Origin: Valencia hispanica
Lineage: Eukaryota > Chordata > Actinopteri > Cyprinodontiformes > Valenciidae
Direction: 5' to 3'
DNA: 64,000 nt
Assembly: GCA_963556495.2 (NCBI GenBank)
Contig: OY747712.1
Span: forward strand, 21,412,735-21,476,734
Shown: piece by piece, positions 49,268 through 60,300 of the stretch
How the letters are laid out: each line of letters begins with the position of its first letter
Position numbering within the stretch: position 1 is the first letter of the stretch
Program-made: the position numbers and the translations under genes
The notes under the pieces: model-generated
What the model saw: the letters and a program-made list of their open reading frames with translations, nothing else
Told to the model about the DNA's origin: nothing
Databases searched by the model: none

Positions 49268-50387
49268 ATGGCTGGAATGGCGTCTCAGGAAGAGGATGAG
49301 GATGAAATGGATTTGGGTGAATGGTCCCAGGTTTCTAATAGGGGAAGATCAGGTAGAGGGAGAGACAGAAGAGATAGGGAAAGTTTGTTTGGATCACAGA
49401 CCAGTAAACGGAGTTTAGAGGAAAGAAGCTCTGATGAGGGGACAAATGTTGTCCGGAAAAAGATTGTAAGAAAGGGATTTAAGATAATTGTGAGGTTCAG
49501 AAAGGAAGATGAGAAAGTTCAGTTAAGCCCAATTGCTCTATCAAGAGAGTTGAAAAAAAAGTTTGGAGAGGTACAACTGGCTAAAATTCTAAGGGATGGA
49601 AACTTACTGATAGAAGTGAAGACAGAAGAACAGAAAAAGAAAGTATTAAATATTGAAAGTATCTGTAAGAAGATAGTGAAGGAGAAAAGGGTACTGGGAG
49701 AAGATAAAGTGGCACGGGGGGGTGATTACTGGTATACCAGTGGAGGAGGATCTGGAAAAACTCAAGTTGAGTATTCGTGGTGGCGAAGTTAACAGGGTGA
49801 AAAGACTATTAAAAACAATAGATGGAGAGAAGGTTGAAAGTCAATCCATACTTATGGAGTTTCGTGAGGATGTCCTTCCAGAGAGAATTAGAGTAGGGTG
49901 TATGAGCTTCCCTGTTAGAGCCTATATCCCTCCACCCATTAGATGCTATAAATGCCAAAGATATGGACATATTGCAGCAGTTTGCAAAGGGAAACAGAGG
50001 TGTCCAAAGTGTGGAGGTGAACACAGATATGAGGAGTGTGGGGAAAATGTGCAGGACAAATGCTGTAACTGTGGGGGGCAGCACAGGGTGAGTTATGGGG
50101 GCTGTGAAGTCAGAAAGAAGGCAGTGGAGGTGGAACAGATAAAAGTGGTTCATAACATTAGCTATTCAGAGGCTCTAAAAAGGGCGCAGAATGGAAAGGA
50201 CGGGATAAGAAAGGGTCAGCCTAAGTCAACATTAGATTTAGTGCAAACACAAGAAACTCATACAGGGCTAGCAGTGGAAAAGATGATTTTGTTTATGGCT
50301 TATGTTATAAATTGTACAGATCAAGAGAAACACAAAACAGAGAAAAAAAATAATTGTGAAAGGAGCAGAGAGATTTTTTGGCATTAA
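49268..50387 (+). pseudogene. LINE ORF1, nucleic-acid-binding protein, one frameshift
   Basis: ORF1 proteins of this group coat the LINE RNA. The first frame starts MAGMASQEEDEDEMDLG and contains a basic, RNA-recognition-like part (FKIIVRFRKEDEKVQLSP). Reading is lost in a run of seven G at 49716-49722 and continues in the frame starting near 49722 (ITGIPVEEDLEKLK). That frame carries three cysteine knuckles: CYKCQRYGHIAAVC (classic C-x2-C-x4-H-x4-C), CPKCGGEHRYEEC and CCNCGGQHRVSYGGC. The homopolymer shift could be a real mutation or a sequencing error. Confidence 0.85.
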
Positions 50388-53300
50388 AGATATTTCATGA
50401 GAACAAATTAATAAAAAACTTGGGGAGGATGGGAAAGGAGGAAGTTCTGGTGGCAGGATCATATGAATATATTACAGGGAAAGCCAGAAGTTTAATTACA
50501 AATGGACAGGAATTTAAGGGATTTATCAATAAATGCAAAACAAAACCAATAATAATATGTATTCAGGAGACATGGCTTAAACCTAATTTAGATTTTATTG
50601 TAAAAGGTTATGATAATGTACGTAGGAAGGAAATGGAGGAGGATGTATAACATTAGTAAAACAAGGAACTCAGTATAGAGTTGTAAATATAGGAATGCAA
50701 TTAGAATACATTGTAATTGAAATTTGGTCAAGAAATGGCAGCATCAAAGTAATCAATTTCTACAACCCGGGCAATAGACTCTTAAATATAGAAGAACTAG
50801 ATAAACATTTAGAGGGAAAAGTAATTTGGTGTGGCGACTTTAACGCACACAGTACATTATGGGGGAATAGTAATGATAGGAATGGGGCAATGATTGAGGA
50901 ACTGATGGAAACAAAAGATTATGTATGCCTGAATAATGGAAGTGGTACACGAATAAATGTTAGAACCGGTACAGAATCAGTAATTGACCTCACATTAGTG
51001 TCAGATTCATTAGCAGGTTTTTGTTCATGGCAGGTAATCAAACATACAACTATTTGTAGTGACCATTATCCTATAATGACCGAACTAGAGTTGAATATAG
51101 AGCAATATGATATAGGGAATGTACAAAATTGGTGTTTCAGTAATGCAGATTGGGAAAAATTTAAATTAATTTGTGATCAGGAAATTGAAAAAATTTATAT
51201 GAATGTTGATGTTGATGCATTAAATGTTTCTGTTTGTAATGCAGTTTTGAAGGCAGCAAACCAGGCAATAAAGAAGAAAGAAGGTAAAAGGAAAAAGAAG
51301 ATAGTACCTTGGTGGACAAAGGATTGTGATAAAATGATTAAGGATTGAAATAAAGCTTTTAAAAATTTAAAGAGGGATCACAGTTTTATGAATTTTATGG
51401 AGTATAAAAAATTACAGGCTAAGGTAAGAAGAACTGTTAAAAATGCAAAGGAGGAGTACTGGAGGGGTTTTTGTAATTCAGTGGGGAGGGAGACAAAAAT
51501 ACAAAATGTTTGGTCAATGATTAAGAGAATGAATGGTATAAGGAAAGAGTATGGATATCCAATATTAAATGATGGTGAGGTAATAGCAATAAAAGACGAG
51601 GAGAAAGCTAATTTATTAGCAAAGACATTTGTTAAAATTCATAGTTTAGATAATGTTAGTGAAAGGCAAAGAGGAAGAGAAAATACATTTATGGAAAATA
51701 TAGAATTATTGCAACAAGTGGAAGATAATGATGACTTGTTAAATATTTTGTTTTCAAAAACAGAATTAAATCGAGTAAAAAAAAAATCAAAATTATCAGC
51801 ACCAGGAAAAGCCAAAATTTTTTATATTATGATTAACCATATTAGTGATAAAGTTAAAGAAATTTTATCAGAGCTATATAATAGAGTTTGGGAGGGTGGG
51901 AAACTGCCGCGAAGCTGGAAGGAGGCAGTGGTAGTACCCATACGAAAACCAGGAAAAGATAATACTAATCCAGGAAATTATAGACCAATAGCTTTGACAT
52001 CTAATGTTTGTAAGATAATCGAGTGTATGATAAATAAAAGATTAATGTACTATATAGAAAAAAAGGATATATATCTAAATATCAAAGTGGTTTTAGAAGA
52101 GGAAGGAATACAATGGATCCTATTTTATGTTTAGAACATGAAGTTAGGAGAGCACAAATAAACAAAGAGAGTGTGGTGGCAGTATTTTTCGATATAGAAA
52201 AAGCATATGATACAATGAAGAGAGAAGGGCTTCTAATTAAATTTAGGAAAATGGGAATCAATGGACGCATGTTTAAATGGGTAAAGGATTTTTTAATGGG
52301 AAGACATATTCAAGTGAGAATTGGGAAGATTTTTTCTGAAAAGTTTCCTGTGGAATATGGTACACCACAGGGGAGTATAGTGAGTCCATTATTATTTTCT
52401 TTAATGATAAATGATGTTTTTAATGGTATAAAAGATGGGATGGGGTTCTCACTTTTTGCAGATGATGGGGCAATATGGAAGAGAGGAAAAATTTAGAGTT
52501 TATTGTAAAGAAACTACAACAAGCAATTGGGAAAGTGGAGGAATGGTCATACAAATGGGGTTTTAAGTTCTCTGTGGAAAAGACTAAGACAATGTTCTTT
52601 ACAAGGAAAAGAGTTAGAGAGGAACTTAAACTTAAGTTGTATGGTCAGGTGTTAGAAAGAGTAAATAAATTTAAATTCCTAGGTTTATGGTTTGATGAAA
52701 GGATAACATGGGGTGTACACATTCAGAGTATAATGGATAAAAGTAAAAAGTTGTTGAATATAATGAGATATTTAGTTGGGAGTGAATGGGGGGCAGACAG
52801 GAAATCATTGAAGGCCATATATAATGGGTTGATTAGATCAGTGTTAGATTACGGGTGTGTAGCATACAATTCAGCAGCAAAAACAACTCTTTTAAAATTA
52901 AACTCTATCCAGAATCAGGCACTAAGACTGTGTACAGGAGCATTTAAAACAACCCCGATAGCAGCTTTACAAGTAGAGACAGGGGAGATGCCAATAGAAA
53001 TCAGAAGACAACAGATAGCTTTAAATTACTGGGCAAATCTTCAGGGTCAGAGACAAGATCATCCAACACAAGAAATACTAAAACCTTGCTGGGAGAAAGA
53101 AAAGAAGGAAACAAAAAGCTTTGGATGGACAATGACTAACGAACATGTAGAACTCAAACTAGACCAGTTTAGAATCTGTTGCAGAGTTCCATTACCCGCT
53201 ATTCCACCATGGATACTTCCTGAGGCATCAGTGGATTTAACTTTATTAGAGAAGAAGAACAAGGATAAATCATTCATAATAAATTCACATACAGTACAGG

Positions 53301-54124
53301 ATTATATTGATAAGTATTATAATTATGTACAAATATATACAGATGCATCAAAGAATACAGCAGAGTATATTGGCATAGCTTTTATTATTCCTGAGTTTCA
53401 CATCAAAGTAAAGAAAAGGGTAAATTACAAATTATCAGTATACACAGGAGAAATGCTAGCAATTTTGTTAGCTATTCAATGGGTGGAAGAAAATAGACCA
53501 CTAATGTCAATTATTTGTTCAAATTCAAGCTCATCATTAACCAGTTTACAATGCAGTCATTCAGAAAGCAGACCAGACATCCTTATAGAAATACAGCAAA
53601 CACTTTATAGAATAAATATGATGGGACTTACAGTAATTTTTTTATGGATCCCAGCTCACTATGGAGTCAGAGGAAATGAAGAGGTTGATAGGATTGCAAA
53701 GGAAGCAACAATAAACCCATTGGTTAACTTGACTATTAACTTTGGTCAAAAAGAGATAAAGAGCATGATAACGCAAGAAATGAAGAAAAACTGGCAAAAA
53801 CAATGGGAGGAGGAAAAGACGGGACGATGGCTTTATAAAATTCAAAGAAGTGTAGGAAAAACTAGAAGCACTGGAAGGAGTAGGAGAGAGGAGGTGATTA
53901 TTTCTAGATTGAGGTTTGGCCATACTGGTTTAAACAATACATTATTCATAATAGGGAAACATAATACAGGAAAATGTGAACACTGTGGTGAAGAAGAAAC
54001 TATAAATCATGTTATATTCCAATGTCAGAAATACCAGGTAGAAAGAAAAAAACTAATCCAAAACTTAAGTAAGGAGGAGGAGGATTTGAGTTTTTTTTGT
54101 TTTTTTATTAGGTTTTTGTTTTGA
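50378..54124 (+). pseudogene. LINE ORF2: endonuclease, reverse transcriptase, RNase H, with several breaks
   Basis: APE-type endonuclease motifs are ICIQETWLKPN, WCGDFNAHSTLWG, SVIDLTLVSD and SDHYPIM (50540-51090). Reverse transcriptase follows at about 51760-52700, with NYRPIALTS, VFFDIEKAYD (motif A), GTPQGSIVSPLLF (motif B) and FSLFADDGAIW (motif C). RNase H is at about 53320-53710, with Asp in IYTDASK, Glu in YTGEMLAILLAIQW, a third position reading CSNSSS (Asn where Asp is usual), and HYGVRGNEEVDRIAKEA. A C-x2-C-H-C finger (CEHCGEEETINHVIFQC) lies near 53980. Breaks are a shift near 50640, a stop at 51346-51348, a shift near 52085 and a shift near 52480. It cannot make active protein. 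Confidence 0.9.
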
Positions 54125-54311
54125 GCGTTGTTATGGTCCACACTCCACACTAGTGGTGGCGGTAATGCACCATTCGTTGTTTGCCAACCGCCAATAAAAA
54201 TCAGAAGAAGAAGAAGAGCTAAGTTAGTCATTTTTCCAAAAATGCAGTGAGCTCTTAACCACACTGCTGAGCTTGAAAGTCAGATTTGCAGAAATAAACT
54301 TCAACTAGGAC

Positions 54312-55098
54312 TGTCATGGTTTTTGAAGCTGTCTGACCCACAAGCACAAAACTCTCAGGAGACAGATCCGATTCAAGAAGTTTATTCAAAGTAATTTGGT
54401 TGTGGATGAATCTGTAACTGGAGGATGCTGGGAACCGGGAGCTGGAATTCTGTAAATGGAGCAGAAGATGAGCCTTAAATTGAGTGAGGGGATAATTTTG
54501 TCTGTTTACATACAGAGATGAATGGAAACGCCAGGCAGGAGTGAGTGGAGTCTGGAGAAGGCCGGTGTGGAGGTCATCCAGGAGAGTGTTGGTCCAAGGG
54601 CTGGGTGTGAGGTATTTTATTAAGATGATTATATTGAGAACAAGATGAGTTTGTCTTACAGGTTGCAGTTGGAAGGTGGGCAGGAGACACGCTAATGGTG
54701 ATGCTTGTGGTGTGGTTCTCTGATAAACCAGTGGACATTAGCAGGAGGAAGACTGTAGCCTGTCGTGGAAGGTAAACCAGAGAAGAATCTTGGAGGGGAC
54801 TATGAGCTGGAAGGTTTGAATCTCAGGAAGGGAATCCTTGAAGATGAGGAACCTGCAAAGGATATGAGGTGGTAAAACTCAGAAAGATGAACAGGGAGTA
54901 GTTATTGGGGCTGACACAAAGGGCTTTGTATACCATGTAGTTTAAACACAAGGACTGACTGCCAGCTCTTTTTATCCTCCTGCTGTCCTGATTCTCCCAC
55001 CAGAGCTGAGAATCTGTGCCTCCCCTTCCCCCTGCAGTGGTAAAGCTGTGGAACAGGCGAAACAGAACAAACCACCTCCTCTTTGCCATTTTCTAACA
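54312..55098 (-). mobile_element. Probable solo LTR, minus orientation
   Basis: Read on the minus strand, the segment starts TGTTAG and ends CATGACA. It has a TATA-like GGATAAAAAG near 54975 and an AATAAA about 70 bp before the end. This TG...CA layout with internal promoter and polyadenylation signals fits an LTR. There is no adjacent coding sequence, and the 5-bp flanks (AGGAC and TAACC) do not match, so the call is tentative. Confidence 0.45.
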
Positions 55099-55384
55099 TA
55101 ACCCCCACCCAGGGTTGCCAACTTTTTAGAAGAGCTTCAGTGTGATGTTGGCTAGTGTTTAAATAACAGAGTGAGGAGCAAATTTAAGACATAACAGAAA
55201 TGCATATAACAAAAAGAGGAAATAAAAAAACCAGCACCAGATTTGTTTGCAATATTTGTTGTTATGCAAAAATTTGGAAACTGCTAATAAGAGGACAACC
55301 ACTTAATGAGCAGCCTTGCATATTTATTTTCTTCCAAAAAAAATCCAACATAACAGCATGACTTTTGTTTGGAAAGTTAGATCT
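55099..55384. other. Short intergenic stretch, nothing recognised
   Basis: No gene or repeat is supported. Confidence 0.5.
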
Positions 55385-55830
55385 AAATGTCTCGCATTGA
55401 GACTTGTTTGGAGAAAAACAAAGGGCATATCAGTACAAACACCTTTTTCAACTGTCAAACAGGTGGTGACAGAAGGGTGATCATTTGGGCTTGTGTTACA
55501 GCTGCAGGACCCTCACTACTTGCAGCCATTGAGTCGACCAGGGACTCCTCTGCACACCAATTCATTCTAGAGTCAAATGAGAGGCCATACTGAAGCTTTG
55601 TCAAACTGGCTCATCAACAGAACAATGATCCCAAACAGAGCACCCAACGTACAACAACAGAGTGGCTAAAAAGATTCAGGTTGTTGCAATGACCTAGTCA
55701 AAGTCCAGATCTCAACTTGATTAAAATGCTTGGTGTGATATGTGTACTAATACGACAAAGTTGATTGTGCTGAACCAACATTGTAAGCAGGGACAATCTG
55801 TCCCAACCAGGTGACACATGGTTATGGTTT
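55385..55830 (+). pseudogene. Tc1 transposase C-terminal remnant
   Basis: The plus strand reads, with stops, GDRRVIIWACVTAAG, then AHQQNNDPKQSTQRTTTEWL and [14 protein letters not shown]. These are the second-Asp and Glu regions of a Tc1 transposase. In family members the matching motifs read QQDNDPKH and NPIE, so both catalytic sites are mutated here. No terminal repeats were identified. Confidence 0.75.
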
Positions 55831-56125
55831 CAAAAATGACAACTTATCAAACTTCTTACCGCTAAAGATGGTTCTCCAAGCTATTCAGTCATTTATTTAA
55901 AATATAAATTATGGAAATCTTTTATTGTCATGAGTGTGATCAATCAAAACATATTTTACATTTAACAATACTTTTCAGTGCTTGTATTTTATAATCAAAA
56001 ACAACCTCTAGTTGAAGACTCACAACTTTTTCACCCTCAGAAAAAGTTATACAAATATAGAAGATAAAAAAATAACTTGTAACTCTTTATTACATTTTAT
56101 AGCTTCTGCTCGGTCTTTGTCTCCA

Positions 56126-56444
56126 TGTCAGGAAGTCATCAGCTCCAACTCAGACCAGCCGTGTCTGATGAGCTTCCTGACAATTACTCCACTCTCCCCT
56201 CAGTTTAAAAGACCCTTCCACTCACCTTCACATCGCTCAGTCATCGGTAATCCAATGCCCAGAGCTCCTACTCGTCAAACCAGAAGTCTTCCTCCTACCA
56301 GTCGTTGCCATCCAACCTAACCAGTCTCTCATCAGCTCAGCAGCCTGCTCCACCCTGCGCCTTTAATCCAGGGGGACTCCCATCCGCGTCTGGAGCGTCA
56401 AGCTTCACCCGATCGCCTCTCCCTGTCCACCGGCGATCCTGACA
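56126..56444 (+). repeat. 5' LTR of the sushi-like element
   Basis: The LTR starts TGTCAGGA and ends TCCTGACA. Its first 57 bp form a hairpin: TGTCAGGAAGTCATCAG (56126-56142) pairs with CTGATGAGCTTCCTGACA (56165-56182) with one bulge. A TATA-like TTTAAAAG is at 56204-56211. The probable transcript start is GCTCAGTCATC at 56235. No AATAAA hexamer is evident. Confidence 0.96.
56204..56245 (+). promoter_or_regulatory. LTR core promoter and self-primer sequence
   Basis: TTTAAAAG at 56204-56211 lies 31 bp before GCTCAGTCATC (56235-56245). Those 11 bases are the exact complement of 56446-56456. In Tf1/sushi elements the first bases of the RNA fold back to prime reverse transcription, which fixes the start near 56235. 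Confidence 0.75.
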
Positions 56445-56445
56445 G

Positions 56446-56456
56446 GATGACTGAGC
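56446..56456 (+). other. Primer binding site (self-priming)
   Basis: GATGACTGAGC, one base after the LTR, is perfectly complementary to 56235-56245 for 11 bases. The gag ATG (56447) lies inside it. I did not recognise a match to the 3' end of a tRNA. Confidence 0.78.
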
Positions 56457-57361
56457 CCTCAACGAGCGCTCCAGCGGAGGTAGAGGCCCTTCGGTCTGAG
56501 GTGATACACCTCCGGGCTCTGGTGGATCGTCTCAGTGCTAAAATCGACACTCTGTCTGAGGCCCATATCAGGCTAGCCGGGCTCGTCAACACCCTCCAGC
56601 AACGACCGTCTTCCACCACCGAACCTAGGATCTGCCTCCCGGATAAGTGGAATGGGTCTGACGGCAAGCCAGACGGTTTGTTAGCCACCCTGGACATGAT
56701 TTTTGAGTGCCAGCCCTCAATGTACGCCTCCTCTGCTCCCAGGGTAGCTCTGCTCACCTCCCTCCTTTCCGGGCAGGCACAAGAATGGGCGGCTGCCCTC
56801 TACAATCGGAGGTCCGTGCTCTGCAACGATTACGTCCAGTTCGTTGCAGAGCTGCGCAAAACTTTTGTGCCGCCCTGCAGTGAAGTGGACGCGGAGACTC
56901 AACTCCTTCATCTCCGTCAACAAGACCAGCCTGTTCACCTCTTCGCTGCAGAGTTCAGGACGCTCGCGGCTAAGCTAGCCTGGGGAGATGCGGTCCTGCG
57001 ATCGCTCTTTTTGGAGGGTCTCGCCAACTATATCCGGGACGAGATGGTTGGCAGAGAAGCTCCCAAATCCCTTGACGAGGCTGTCAATCTGGCTCTCGAG
57101 ATCGACCGTCGAGTCATGAGCCGCCCTAGAACACCATCCCGTCTTCCACCACTGCGTCCCGCTTCACTCCGCTCAGTTGAGCCCAGCACTGCTCCCGACC
57201 GCTCCTACTCCGGCGACAGAGAGGAGCCGATGCAGCTAGGGCATCTGTCACCGAAGGAGCGGGATCGACGTTTCCGGGAAGGGCTCTGCGCCTACTGTGG
57301 GTCGCCCAAACATCGCCGCCTGCAGTGCCCTCACCGACCGGGAAACGACCAGGCCAGGTGA
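56447..57361 (+). CDS. gag: Gag of the sushi-like retrotransposon, 304 aa
   Basis: Structural protein that assembles the retrotransposon particle in the cytoplasm. It starts two bases after the 5' LTR. Residues 10-50 look like a coiled coil ([20 protein letters not shown]). The middle (about 65-230) is the capsid-like retrotransposon Gag domain, with [14 protein letters not shown] and [20 protein letters not shown] knuckle, [14 protein letters not shown], is at residues 281-294 (C-x2-C-x4-H-x4-C). The frame is unbroken. Near the end it contains the GGGAAAC slippery site that gives Gag-Pol. The layout is like that of PEG10, a domesticated relative. Confidence 0.94.
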   Translation: MTEPSTSAPAEVEALRSEVIHLRALVDRLSAKIDTLSEAHIRLAGLVNTLQQRPSSTTEPRICLPDKWNGSDGKPDGLLATLDMIFECQPSMYASSAPRVALLTSLLSGQAQEWAAALYNRRSVLCNDYVQFVAELRKTFVPPCSEVDAETQLLHLRQQDQPVHLFAAEFRTLAAKLAWGDAVLRSLFLEGLANYIRDEMVGREAPKSLDEAVNLALEIDRRVMSRPRTPSRLPPLRPASLRSVEPSTAPDRSYSGDREEPMQLGHLSPKERDRRFREGLCAYCGSPKHRRLQCPHRPGNDQAR

Positions 57362-57385
57362 GACTCGGGGGGGTCTTACCTGGCC
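57340..57385 (+). promoter_or_regulatory. -1 ribosomal frameshift signal: GGGAAAC plus hairpin
   Basis: The heptamer at 57340-57346 is in gag register as G-GGA-AAC, the X-XXY-YYZ form. A 5-nt spacer is followed by a 15-bp stem (57352-57366 with 57371-57385, two G-U pairs) closing a GGGG loop. The gag stop TGA (57359-57361) is inside the stem. Slipping back one base enters pol at CGA 57346. The same heptamer is known from PEG10. Confidence 0.88.
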
Positions 57386-60300
57386 CGACAGGACCAGCTC
57401 GCTTCCTTCTTCCTGTCCAGCTCATTCATCGCAATCCACAGCATACATTCGGCGCTCTGCTCGACACTGGAGCGGCGGAGAATTTCATCTCCACCCAACT
57501 AGCCACGAAGCTCCGGATACCGCTGGAGACCCTTTGCAGTCCAGTCCCGGTGACTTCCGTCGACGGACACCCCCTGCAGCCCTACCCTGTCCGACATCGC
57601 ACCATCAAGATCCGCCTGTGGGTGGGGGATCACACCGAGCTCATCCAGTTCCTCGTCATCGCTTCCTGCTCCGCGGCACTCATCCTGGGCTATCCTTGGT
57701 TCCATACACACGATCCGCACATCTCCTGGTCGGCGCAGCGGATACTCAGCTGGGGTCCCGACTGTTCAAAGAGGTGTCTCCGTCCCCCATCGTCAGCCCC
57801 GCTCGAGACCATATCGGCGCCCGCCCTGGAAGATATCCCTCCGCCCTACAAAGACCTGGCGGAGGTCTTCAGTAAAAGCCGAGCTGCCAAGCTACCACCG
57901 CATCGATCCTATGATATGGCTATCAACCTGATGTCAGGGGCGGAGCCTCCACGCACCCGTCAGTTTCCTCTCTCACAAGCGGAATCAGCCCAGATGGAGA
58001 CTTACATTGCCGAATCTCTAGACCAAGGATTCATCCGCCCATCCACTTCTCCAGCATCGGCCGGCTTCTTCTTTGTTAAAAAGAAGGAGGGGACGCTGCG
58101 TCCCTGCATCGATTACAGAGGACTAAATCAGGTCACCATAAAGGATCGCCATCCACTCCCCCTGCTGAACACTATTCTGGACTCCCTTTCCCATGCAACC
58201 ATTTTTACTCGGCTCGACCTCCGGAATGCCTACAATCTGGTTCGCATTCGAGAAGGGGATGAATGGAAGACGGCGTTCAGCACCCCCTCTGGCCACTGGG
58301 AGTACTTGGTGATGCCATTCGGTCTCTGCAACAGCCCAGCAGTGTTCCAGCGACTGCTCAATGATGTGCTGAGGGACATGCTCGGACGGTGGGTATTCGT
58401 ATATCTGGATGACATCCTGGTCTACTCCACCTCTGAGATGGATCACGTCCGACATGTCCGAGCCGTCCTTGAGCGCCTCCTCCAGAATAATCTATTCTGC
58501 AAATTGGAGAAGTGCGCTTTCCACCAGTGCTCCACCACCTTCCTAGGCTACGTCATCTCGGCTGAAGGGGTAGCCATGGATCCCCAGAAGGTGGCAGCAG
58601 TGAAGGAATGGCCACTGCCCCGGACCCTCAGACAGCTCCAGTCCTTCCTTGGCTTTGCAAATTTCTACAGACGGTTCATCCGGAACTACAGCACGATTGT
58701 TGCTCCACTCACCAACCTTACAAAGTCGACCGACCGGCCACGCTTGTTCAGTCTACCCCCCGAGGCCCGACAAGCGTTCAACCAAGTCATCACGCTGTTC
58801 ACCTCAGCTCCCATCCTCATCCATCCAGACCCAGCCAAGACCTTCACCGTCGAAGTGGATGCCTCAGAGGTTGGGGTCGGGGCAATCTTGTCCCAACGCG
58901 GCCCGGACCAGAAGCTACACCCTTACTGCTTCTTCTCTCGTAAGTTCACTCCCACACAGCAGCGCTATGGGGTTGGTGACCGTGAGCTTCTGGCGGTGAA
59001 GTGGGCTCTGGAGGAGTGGCGCCATCTGCTCGTAGGGACGTCCGAGCCATTCCTAATCTGGACAGACCACCAGAACCTCCTCCACATTCGTAATGCCAAG
59101 CAGCTAAACCCTCGCCAGGCTCGCTGGGCGCTTCTCTTTGAACACTATAACTTTCACCTCTCCTACCGGCCCGGTTCCAAAAACGGTAAGGCTGACGCCC
59201 TCTCCCGTCAGCACTCCCAAGCCACCGTCCCGATTCAGCCAGATGCCATCATACCCCCCCACCGCATCTTGGCGTCTCTCCAGTGGCCGCTGGAGGACTC
59301 CATCCGATCGGCACTGGTTCAGGAACCAGCACCGCCGGAGACACCACCAAACCGTCTCTACGTCCCAACCAGTTGCCGCCAGGAGGCTCTGCTTTGGGGT
59401 CATTCTTCAGCCATAGCCGGTCATCCAGGCATTGCTAGGACCCTCAAATTCATCCGCCGCGCCCTATGGTGGCCCACTATGGCACAGGACGTCAGCAGCT
59501 TCGTCGGCGCTTGCACCACCTGTGCCAGAGCCAAGTCCACCACCCAACCACGATTGGGACCCCTTCGACCTCTACCTGTTCCAACTCGCCCTTGGTCCCA
59601 TATCGGGGTGGACTTTGTGACGGGACTCCCCACCGCAGATGGCTTGAACACCATCGCCACCTTCGTAGACCGTTTTTCCAAAGCGGTCCACCTCGTTGCA
59701 CTGCCTGGCCTGCCCACGGCCAAAGGAACAGCCGAGCTGGTCCTGGAACACGTGGTGCGGTTGCACGGCTTCCCCCAGGACATTGTCTCCGACCGTGGGC
59801 CCCAGTTCTCCGCTAAGTTCTGGAAAGCCTTTTGCCGTCTTATCGGAGCAACTGCCAGCCTCTCGTCCGGCTTTCATCCGGAGACCAACGGCCAAACAGA
59901 GAGGGCCAACCAGCAGGTGGGAAAATACCTCAGATGCTTCGCCTCAACGCAGCCCTCCACCTGGCCGCGTGCGTTGCTGTGGGCTGAGGTATCCCTCAAC
60001 CTCCAGGTCTCCTCCGCCACAGGCATGTCGCCTTTCGAGGTCTGCAACGGCTACCAACCATCCATCTTCTCTCACCAGGAACCAGAGGTAGAGGTACCAG
60101 CGGCCCAACAACTTATACGCCGCGCCAAGGCCATGTGGATCCGTGCTCGGGCCGCCATCAGACGGGCAACCTCCGGTTATGTGGAACAGCACCGCCGTCG
60201 CCACCGTTCCGGTCCCACCTTTCACCTAGGGGACCTGGTCTGGCTCTCCACTCGGCATCTCAAGCTGCCGACTGACTGTCGGAAGTTGACCCCCCGCTTC

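Larger units (their letters stand above)
49053..54215 (+). mobile_element. Full-length I-group LINE with a 12-bp target-site duplication
   Basis: This is a 5.16-kb non-LTR retrotransposon flanked by GAGCTAAGTTAG on both sides (49041-49052 and 54216-54227), a perfect 12-bp duplication. It has a short 5' leader, ORF1 with three zinc knuckles, and ORF2 with APE endonuclease, reverse transcriptase, RNase H and a terminal CCHC-like finger. The 3' tail has GCCAACCGCCAATAAAAATC followed by GAAGAAGAAGAA. An RNase H domain plus a CCHC ORF1 places it in the I group, probably the Nimb-like fish lineage. Both ORFs are broken. Confidence 0.93.

Noticed and set aside
57297..57875. A 192-codon frame overlapping the start of pol, and similar frames at 58608-60633
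   Set aside because: Shadows in other frames of the GC-rich pol gene. All domain motifs are in the 57325 frame.
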